A stretch of 64,000 nucleotides of DNA from Hyaloperonospora brassicae. Taxonomy: Eukaryota; Oomycota; Peronosporomycetes; Peronosporales; Peronosporaceae. Under the pieces are notes generated by a model. It had not been told where the DNA came from, made no database searches, and was given only the letters and a program-made list of their open reading frames with translations. Location: NCBI GenBank assembly GCA_947650285.1, contig CANTFL010001489.1, forward strand, positions 1 through 64,000, written 5' to 3'. The position numbers and the translations under genes were made by a program. Shown here one piece after another: positions 54,790 to 64,000 of the stretch. Positions within the stretch are counted from its first letter, which is position 1. Every line of letters begins with the position of its first letter.

Positions 54790-57700
54790 GTGCATGAAAG
54801 ACTCAAATGAACAAATTAGAGCGTGGAGGTTTTATTAACCGTCAAAAGAGGTTAGGTATTTACAGGAAGAGCGGATACCTACCTACGAAAAACGTAGGAC
54901 CCGTGTGCATCCTTTGTAGGATATCAATCGTGAACATATTGCCTAGACAACATAGCACACGAAATGGAACATATTATTTGGACAGTATTTATTCCTGTCT
55001 GGATTATTCACTTAAAAGCCAGGTATACATAACGCAGACATTGTGATTAATTATCTCTTAAAATTGATAGAAAGTTTTCTCTTTTGATATTTAGCACTTC
55101 CTTATGTCAATCCACCACTTCCGCAAATGCAAAACGCACGAAATGGTCCAACGCTTATTGTACTTACAGAATTTACCCCTGATGACTCGCTATTTTTTCA
55201 TCAATTCTTCTGATGCGCACTGCAGAGAAATTGGTTTCTTACACTTCGAGGGCATCATCATCCTCGCTGTTATAGTCTTGATGATACTGGATATAACAGT
55301 CCTGTTATAATCATTGGATTCAGCATCAGCTTCATCTTTATTGCCGGATTTGTCTCATTTATTGTTGATCTTGTCTAAATTATCGTACTTCGCGTCGGCC
55401 TTATCGTCGTCGCAAGTAAGTCAAGAGCCAAATTGTGTTTTGCATAAGCAAAACTCATTCTTTTTCGAGTATATTTACACTTAAAACTTAGATAGTGCGC
55501 GGATGGCGTTAGCTATTCACTAAGACCAATGTATGCGTGGCTGAAGCATGTATCGGGTTGTTGACAGTGAGCTTAATCACCCGCAAAGTTCTTTATATCT
55601 AGTAAATGAGAACAAAAAGTATCGAAGTAATACTCGTGAACAAGATTTGAAGGTTCAGTCTAACGTATGTTTCGACATTTAAAGGCGAAGATATCGCACA
55701 CCGTGTGTTTTAACAACATGTAACGTATACTTTTAAAACTCCTCCGCGAATCGAGGGACTTTGCCAGCGAAAGGTTCACGGAGTAACCAATGTAGATGAA
55801 ATGCCTTTTTCACAAAACCAAAGCCGAAGACCGCTAACATGGACTGCCAGCTGTTTGCCGGAAGGGGCAGATGCTGTAAAAACGCACGAGAAGAAGAAAT
55901 AGGCTTCAATAATGGACTCAGTTCGCGATAACGAACGAACTTTCTGACAAAAATATTCGAGGGGCCAAAAAGTTGCGACTTTTTTAATGTTCATCCAATT
56001 ATACAGGAATTTCCACATAATTGATTGTCGTAGCAATCATGCATGATGCGCGAAAACAAAACAAATTGGAGTGGAAACGACGACACGAGGTGTGTCGCCG
56101 ACCACTGCTGTATAGTACAGCAACCTCTTGCGTGCCATTGTCCTATCTGACGAGGATCGGTAGATCGCCGGTATATCTTGTAGCAGCTCCCAATATACAA
56201 CCACGGGGTGGTCTTACAGACGCGAAAGATACTATTGAATTGCATGGTACTTCCAAAATTCATCATATAGTGTTGGAGAGAGAACGATAGATACAGGCGT
56301 CGAAACAAGGGGATCATTATTAATGTTGCACGGCGTAGATGACTCGAAATCGGGTCGGTGCGGAGCGCACCATCGATGACGTTTAAGCTTCCCTGTTATA
56401 TACGATTGGAACTTATTCTACGCGATGAACGATGGGTATCTCGCTATTATTTGCGGGGTGTGTACTATTTACCCTTGCTCGTAAAGGCACATGACCCGTA
56501 TACAAAAACGAACGGGCTATGTTTGAGGAGATAGACGCGAACTTCAGTCAGTCTAATTTACTTTTTTGTATATAGCATTTTATAGCAAAGAGTTCCATTT
56601 CATGCACTATGTAATGAATCTCAGCTGTTTGCAGCTGACGCTTATGATAGCAGAAAGCGATCTCTGCACCGTTTGTATCTAATTGCATCATCGCACAGCC
56701 GATCTCTTGATCGATGGCGTCGCAGTCCACCTATAGTGGTTTAATTTGATCTGCAATAGCCGATACGAGACTTTGCGTCTATTTTTATATATTGCGAAGG
56801 AGCGCTCGAATTTGCCCACTTCAAGAGCACTGCTCGTTATCTGTAACAAGAGAGAAATATGGGCGGTGATATCGGCGTAATTGCGAAAGTAATTGGAAAA
56901 GCACACCAATAGCCCTAGAATCTTTCGAATTTCATCTCCACTAACTGGCACCATCCCGTCAGTGATAGCGTTTACCTATTCCAGATCAGTTCGTTACTAG
57001 TCTGTACCGAAGATACACCCAAGAATCTGTATTTCTCTAGCCCCAAACATACACTTCATGAGGGTAAATACATCATATGATTGCGCATGAGTGTAGAACA
57101 CTTTCGGAGATGGAGCCAGTAAATATAAACGTCCGAGACTTTATCTATACACCAAATATGGACGAAAAAATCGTTAACATGTTACTCGGTGCAAAACCAC
57201 GCTCTGATCGCAACAGATTTTCCTTTCAGCTGTTGAGTAGGGCAGGGGCATTATTTTATTCTGCGGCATCACCATCCACTTCCAGAGCATACAAATAGGG
57301 GTACTCACTGCTGCGTATAGGATGCCCTGCTCACGCATGAGTGATTTATTAGAAGCCATACATTAGACCAATGGATTGAAGATGGTATTTTTTGACATAC
57401 ATCAATGACGACGTCCTTTTTCAATATCAAATTCAGAGCTGATGCTGTAGCAGGCTTCAAAGTTGAATGGTGCAATATCCTCCCTACCGTTGTGACGTTT
57501 CGTACAATTAAGGCAGAAAACATATGTGTGTAAGTAAATTCAATCACATGGTTCGTGGCTATTCAATCGGCATTCAATCTTGTCTATCTTAGTATTTGTT
57601 CACAATTCAGTGACCACTGCTTCATAAAACAGTATTTCGATCCCGTTTTGAGCTTAATTTTTGGATCAATTACATATAAAGGCGAGTAGCCTGCACGGTA

Positions 57701-59020
57701 AAATTTAGGGATCACATTGATATATGCGCCAAAAATATTGATATGGATTTGCCTCGAGTAATCCCAGGCTTAAGACGTGTATCGTTCGATCCGTGTCTTC
57801 TTATCAAGGACAACATCGTCCATCGATGAGCAATTAATAACTCGTTCATTTTTAATAAATGAGGGTTGATCTTATATAAGTGACGTACTTGTCTTCTGCG
57901 ACCAGTACATAGATATCCTTGACTTTGCCACTACGCAAATCTATTAAGTATCTTATAGGTTCGAGCGTCGACTTGAGTTATCTCCAAAGCTAACTTCGGA
58001 GGCGCTACCTGGTCAAGTATTCAATCGCCGACAATTAAATGCGTCGATAAGTAAGACATGTATTGTCTCAATTTATTCATAAGAATGTATCAATTTTGTT
58101 TTATGTGGAACTGGTTCAGCCATTAGATCTTGCGTGGGTTGACCCATGAGTACGTAGGCACAAAATATCTCAACGTCATCCAAATGTGGCAGCGCTACTG
58201 TAAATGAGGCTATGACAATTGACTCATCGGTAGAACAAGGTTTACCATTTTGTCCCTTACAGCCAAAATTATTATATGTGCAGAGACGTTGTCTTTCGAA
58301 CAAACACCCATGTTCTCGTACAGACATAAACATCTGCTTTTCATCCAGGCAAACATCTATGTTCTCATTCACTCGACTTATTTCAGTTCTAAAACTTTGG
58401 CACTACCTATTTTTCGACACAGTTACCAGCAGATCAATTCACAGTGTAGAGGTTCACTACACTGAGGGATTCATGCAGTAGTACGAACTATTAGTCCATA
58501 CGTGAGACCGTCTCTGTCACTAGTAGAATTTTATACGCGATCGTGGATGCTTTAAGAAGGTTACCAGATGGCCATCTGGTGAATAGGTGGCAGGCATCCT
58601 CACCGATATATGCTTCCAGATGATTGATAGCTCGTATTTTTTGAGTCATGATAGACCAAGGATAATACTAAAATTGCATTCTAATATAGCATGGTGACTT
58701 TATCTTCGTACTGTTCTTCGTTGAATATGTAAATTCGCTATACAATTCATCAATCATACGGGGTCACCTTGCAACAGGCGCAACACCATCATCATTAGAA
58801 AATGCTGCTTTCACAGTACTTAAGTGTACGATACTCCACTTCCGTACGTCGAATAAAATTGTTTGATGTTCCACATTTACTGAAAGCTTGATGCGACATA
58901 TATTTCGTCACTTAGATATCCAGGGTGATGACGAATAATTCTTTATTAGGGGCAGAAACGCACAAGTACTGCGTATTGAGATCAAATTTCGTCAAGGGAC
59001 CTACGATATCGAATGAATAT
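54790..59020 (-). pseudogene. Old decayed copy of the same Gypsy chromovirus family
   Basis: The sequence follows the intact element colinearly: the end of the antisense frame (LERGGFINRQKR near 54815 versus [12 protein letters not shown]) and the CCTACG/CGTAGG hairpin region near 54880. RNase H follows (minus 56730-56548: CDAIDQEIGCAMMQLDTNGA, RQLQTAEIHYIVHEMELFA), then reverse transcriptase near 57.2-57.4 kb and the protease region near 58.86 kb. The frame is broken by many stops. gag is largely missing; matching stops near 59,000 at sequence resembling the pol start. Confidence 0.85.
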
Positions 59021-60884
59021 GATCATACAAAGGGTGATATCCCTCTACTGACGTCATTCTTTAGATGATTCATTTCACTTTCGTGGCTTTGCGAAAACTT
59101 TGGATATGTGTCTCGGTTCATTTTCATGTAATGCAACTCTTGGGTGTTGTTGAGCGTGAAAATTACACCGACGAACTTATTTATCACCATGATGTCATGT
59201 CGTTTGACATCAATCATATTACTTCTATCATTTGTAAACAGCATCGAAAAACATCAAGGCTATACGTAGAAATGTTATATTAATTTCAAAACTCTTAACT
59301 ACTGTCGTCTCGAGAGAAAATCAAAAACGACTTATCATAGGCCTGCTAGTGATAGATACTTATTATTTGCCACTGTGGTATCTAGCCTAGCGAATATATA
59401 ATAGAGATCTCAGTGGCGAATAATACGTACTTCTAATTTAGGCAGAACAGCCGAGTCTTGCTTAGCAGACCATTCGCAAGACAAATACTCACATAATATC
59501 ATGTATTTTTCACCAATAGATTGTGCAAGATACATATCATACGGTATCGTTTGTGTTAAGTTAACAGGTAGAAAGCACGCGTAACCTTACTTAAAATTTA
59601 GTAGCTGGTCTTGTATCTCTAGCAGGATACGTAGAGCAGCAAGTTTCTGTTAGATTGTTTTTTCAAATTACCACACGACTCATATCCATATCGATAATGA
59701 AAGTTGATTCCTGTTACCCAGGTTTTGACAATTCCGTCTGATTTGAAAATCCACTTTTCGCCTCGATACCGCCATTTATGATGAGACGAGCGTTTATGAT
59801 GCTATCAAGTTTGAGAACCATTACAGCAAATATTCTAATATGACGGCCTTGTCCCTGGTAGTTTACATCGATGTGAATTTTAAATACGTTTTTGCGTTCG
59901 CCTGCTATTAGCGCCATTATCTTTCTGTTGTCCTGACACCTCACGTTGTTTAGCATTCTGCTATCGCAACATCTTTAATTGGGGAAAAGCTAATTAGCTA
60001 ACCAGCGTTATGTCTTTCTGACCGTATTAAGTTTATGTTGCATAAACTTTTTTTAAACATGCTATTTGTTCCATTTATAGGCATACAACATTGCACTCAC
60101 CACCGGTAAAACAACGGTCGAAATTTGTTTTTCGATAGCAGTCGATAGATATCACTTAGCTCGTACAGCTTCTACGCTTTACGCTATGGATATTATCGTT
60201 CACCACTATATACTTGATCATCATTTGGTCATTCGGTGAACTATATGCGCTACAAAGTGTCTTAGACCACACGCTTTTGCTGCACACAGTATGACCTGAC
60301 CAACAATGACAATAGTGAAGGCATTCACAAAAAAATTTGCGAGCAAAAATGTGATATGAAGATAGTAGACAAGCAATAAAGCGTTAGTATAGCGTAAAAA
60401 GCTATATGTATCATGGTTTATTTCAGATTGTGCAATAAAGCAGTTGTACTCTTATACAGCTATATCTCGATACAAATGCAACTGTGACAATCTGTTCAAT
60501 CATCCATTGCGCGTGTCCTGCGTTGATTGAACGCATGTTAGTTGATAAAATGACACTAACAAGTGTCAATGTAATATCATACTTCAGAGAATGACAAAAT
60601 ACGTATCTGAACGAATAAACTTGTGCCCATAGAGTTAAAATGACGACTAGATAATTGAGGTGTCATTGACTTGTTTACTTTCCTATTCTACAAATGTTTA
60701 CCGTTTCCACATAACGACCTTACTAGTGCTAGCTGTAACAAAGTCCTGTTCCCTTTCAACAAACTATTTTGCCGACGTTTCACTTTCTTTAAAGTCCAAC
60801 AGATCTCTGTAACGTATATTAATTATGCCCTCTCAAAGCGAACTTTTCGATAAAACATGGTTACCAACATTGGACAAGTGAATC
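59021..60884. repeat. Decayed family LTR split by unrelated sequence
   Basis: 59255-59330 matches the first third of the family LTR (GTAGAAATGTTATATTAAT then AACTACTGTC). 60450-60600 matches the middle (ATGCAACTGTG, CATTGCGCGTGTC, GTTGATAAAATGAC). The two parts are colinear but about 1.1 kb apart, so something inserted between them; that insert shows no coding frame above 80 codons. This would be the 5' LTR of the decayed copy at 54790. Confidence 0.55.
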
Positions 60885-63800
60885 AACATTCTAGTGATTT
60901 TTGTCAAGAGGTTTGATAAACATATCGGCTGGTTTTCTATACTTTTGACCTAATGGTGATCAATAACGCTTTATTGGTTTTTCCCTGGCGCAGCGCCACC
61001 TTATATTGATATAATGTCCCCGTCAACTGTACGTCAGATTTTTTGTCGTTATATATAAGCTACTTCGTCGGCAATAACAATGCCTAATTTGATCCGGCAC
61101 TTTGGTGGTAGTGTGTCTTGTAGTAATTCATACGCGTTAATCGCTTCCATGATTGATTTACGGAATCGATATACGCAGCTTCTGCTGCAGACAGCGCAAT
61201 AGAAGGTTGACGTCGTGACGTCTGTGGTGAAGCGCTGTTTAGAAAATGGTGGACCTGGAAGCCGACGATGGGTGAGGCAAGGGGTCGCACACCAGGGAAA
61301 GGGAACGAAGTGAAAGTGGACTCCAGAGGCAAAAGGGTCAGTGGAGGACAATAATCGGCGGGATAAGTAGCGGGAGGACCGTGGAACGGTTCCAGTCAGA
61401 GGTACTGGAAGACATGAATATACGACCTTTCATGGTGGAACTCGAATCTATGGGTTGAATTTGGTCCCTGACAGTGGACGTCCGGGCCTCTAGGTCAAGA
61501 CGCTCCTAAAACGTCAATCAGGAATCAGAACACGAGGTAAGGATAGAGTAACAAAGTTATAAATAGTACAAAATTAATACTACTCAAATTGTGATCAAAC
61601 AAAACAATTCTCCATCGTGATTAAAGGATCTCAAAATTATTCTTCATACCTGGCCCGAGGTTGTGATATACTTTGACCCTCCGTTGAAGACAGTTGCACA
61701 GCAAGACCAAGTGTAGGTGAATCCCAGGAAGTGCTTGGCCTGTGGGTTCGTCAATTAATACCCCCAAGATCCGATAGTTCCGCACACATGTTTCGGAGAA
61801 GGTATATGCTTCAGCCCACAGTGAAGACGGTTGCGCATCAAGACTAAGTGAGTGTAGAGCCCTAGGAAGTACTTGGTCAGTGGTTTCGTCAAGTGGTATT
61901 CCTAGAGATCCACTAGTTCCGCACGCATGTTCCGGGGAAGGGATATGCTTGAGCCCCGGTGAAGACGGTTGAGCATCAAGACTAAGTGAAAGTAGAACCC
62001 TAGGAAGTATTTGGTCAGTGGTTTCGTCAAGTGGTATTCCTAGAGATCCACGAGTTCCGCACGCATGTTCCGAGGAAAGGATATACTTTGGCTCCCGTTG
62101 AAGACAGTTGTGCAGAAAGATTAAGTGCAAGTAGAAATAGAAAGTAGTTGGTATGTGGGTTCGTCGAGTAGCACCCCAGATCTGCTACTGGAAGCGGCCT
62201 CCGGACTCCGTTGTCAGGGAGACGAGCAGATGACAGGTGGTTTATTCCCTTGATCTAGCAAGTAAAAGCCCAGGAGAGACAAGAATCCTGAAGATTTTGG
62301 TCATAAGTCCACTCTCGACCAAGTCGATAGAGTGGGTATCTACTTTCCCACTGAGTAAAGCATATTCACTCGGATATCCCAAGTCTGTTTCGATCTAGAC
62401 CAACGTCTACATCTCCGCCAAGTCTATTGAAGAGTGCAAACCGCGAGCCGAAGGTTACCCAAGGAGAGTAAAAGTCAATATACGGCACCAGGATACCCCG
62501 TCCATAAGTCGGCATTCCGTCACAGTGAGTGATTTGTAGTCTATACAAATTTTTTGAGAGCCCAGTAAACTACAAAACCATACGACAACATCTTCAGCCA
62601 ATGTGACTACGTAGCATGTAGTGCTATTGCGTTGCTAAGGTTCATCAGCCCAGTCGCTATCGCAATGTTATTCAATACAATGCTCAGTTTGTGATCTTGC
62701 ATGAAGTCGTAATTATGTCGAGTGTACGTGGTGCCATCGCGAAATGTACCTGATAGATGCCGTTAAGATTTTTTAATGACATTTTAGGGTTAGTGTTTGG
62801 ATAGGCGACGGATCGACATAGCCGGCCTGCTACAAACGCTGACACAGACCTGAAACTGATAGTTAGATACATGAGGATTCGATAGATTTACAATAAGGTA
62901 GATTGGTATCTGTTTTTTTGTCGGTTTTTGTTTGTTGTTTTGTTGTCCACCAGTCGCATACTGACTTCCATAGGGTTTCCCGAATCATGTGCCTTATCGT
63001 AATCGACCTTGCGTAAAACTTTATTTACATTTTTTGTTGACATGTCGTGATCCATGAATCTGTCTGTTATACTTCAGTACCAAGATACAGGGACAGTGAT
63101 GCTTGATTTTGATTATATAATCGTCACTCTAGTCATTGAAGAGTTCATGCTTGGCATACGATGTGTTCGTTGCGATCATTATGTCATTAAGGTAGAACAT
63201 AAAATGTATGATCGTGTCTTTTTGGTAGCAATATTATCGACGTGGCTCGATTCGCAAACGCTGGTAGCCATGGTCGATGAAACACCGGTTAAGCTCTCTT
63301 TTTACTAATGTTCTGATCGACAAATTTTATACAAAGCCATATGGACGATGTATACATTTCCATTCAACTTTCACCGATATCCACATGTTGACAGTAAGTC
63401 TTGTTTGCTACTGAGGAAGGCATTAAGGTACGCCGTGTTTACATCCCCGCGATAGATCAAGTCCAGGGTTGAATTCGAGAGCAATTAGTAGCCGAGACGA
63501 AGCCATCCCTGCCACAGGACCAAAAGTTTCTTTACTATGATTTTTATAGTCGCTAATTATTCCCCAGGCCACAATTGTGCTTTAAGTCTGATCACATAGA
63601 CTTGTCAATCAGTCTTAACAGCATATAACCACATGTATGTATCAAGAACATCCTTCGAAACAGTCGTACCGTTAATATCTGCGATCACACCTTTCATTTT
63701 ACAGCGCAGCTCTTTACTCCAACTCTGCTGCTAGAAGGTTTCTTCATTCATTATGATGTCAGCATTCTATGACAATTCGATCGAGCTTGTATCGCTTTCA

Positions 63801-64000
63801 CGAATAATTTTGCCGGTTCTATTTAAAGTCGCGACAAATCAGGGCCACTTTAATTGCGTAATTATCGATGTATCCTGGCTGTTATCGATTTATCCTGGCT
63901 GCTCTCCCTCAAGCATTGCGCGAAGTCCATTTCGTGTCATCTTGGCATCTTTTTGTGTGCGTCTAGCTTGATACTTTGAATTATGACGGTGTATCACAGC
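60885..64000 (-). pseudogene. Decayed Ty1/Copia retrotransposon, pol fragments
   Basis: On the minus strand, reading from the right edge, an approximately 63.5-kb segment gives ETFGPVAGMASSRLLIALE, the start of a Copia reverse transcriptase (TFAPV-x-R-x-x-x-x-R-x-L-L-A-L). Near 63.2 kb FYLNDIMIATNTS sits where YVDDMLIA is usual, with the catalytic Asp pair reduced to ND. Near 60.9-60.95 kb KPADMFIKPLD is the C-terminal RNase H hallmark (PAD-x-x-TKPL). The order and strand agree; stops and shifts are many. It runs off the right edge of the window. Confidence 0.7.
61670..62170. repeat. Tandem repeat, unit about 138 bp, roughly 3.5 copies
   Basis: GAAGAC-GTTG-GCA-AAGA marks unit starts at 61686, 61823, 61961 and 62100, giving periods of 137, 138 and 139 bp. 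The inner units are very similar; the outer ones are diverged. On the minus strand the array is an open frame of about 169 codons (61621-62130) with 46-residue repeats containing HACGTRGSLGIPLDETTDQ and SLSLDAQPSS. It lies inside the Copia remnant. Confidence 0.85.

Noticed and set aside
1..64000. tRNA, 5S rRNA or spliceosomal RNA genes
   Set aside because: Scanning by eye for B-box-like GGTTCGA and cloverleaf arms gave only hits inside transposons. A covariance-model scan would be needed to be sure.

Overview
The window looks like nuclear DNA of an oomycete, most likely a plant-pathogenic Peronosporales species (Phytophthora or downy-mildew type). The host genes are short, about 50-55% GC, with small introns (roughly 56-100 nt; one of 402 nt). 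Most of the rest is AT-rich, decayed transposon sequence. The lineage is inferred from gene and transposon style; no marker gene settles it.

The left gene island (1-9.2 kb) carries five supported genes: methylenetetrahydrofolate reductase (partial, with a 1-nt frameshift), a divergently transcribed zinc-finger plus SH3-like-repeat protein, a PP2C phosphatase, the cytosolic iron-sulfur assembly factor CIAO2/FAM96, and ribosomal protein eL20. From 9.9 to 26 kb the sequence is transposon debris: a pogo/Tigger element with TIRs and TA target site, a Gypsy integrase scrap, and a long decayed LINE on the minus strand.

From 26,081 to 34,058 lies a nearly intact Ty3/Gypsy chromovirus in minus orientation. 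It has 390-bp LTRs that look identical and a CATGT target-site duplication, so it inserted recently. It carries gag, pol, a chromodomain, a likely -1 frameshift site between gag and pol, and a long antisense reading frame in its 3' third. Its most unusual property is that the whole element, LTRs and coding sequence alike, is a near-continuous chain of short perfect hairpins.

From 34 to 50 kb two Mutator-like elements (37,599-38,715 and 48,407-49,930) share TIRs and have near-matching 9-bp target duplications. The second carries a multi-repeat Myb gene with four in-frame stops. Between them are a small four-exon gene with a perfect-consensus U12-type AT-AC intron (42.1-42.8 kb) and a PH-domain histidine phosphatase (45.0-46.4 kb). 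A linker histone H1 gene follows at 50.7-51.5 kb.

The right end (52-64 kb) is decayed retrotransposon: an inverted solo LTR and a worn copy of the same Gypsy family, then a Ty1/Copia remnant with a 138-bp tandem repeat. I recognised no tRNA, rRNA, CRISPR array or RXLR effector gene. The host genes look like unrelated housekeeping and signalling functions, with no operon-like grouping.
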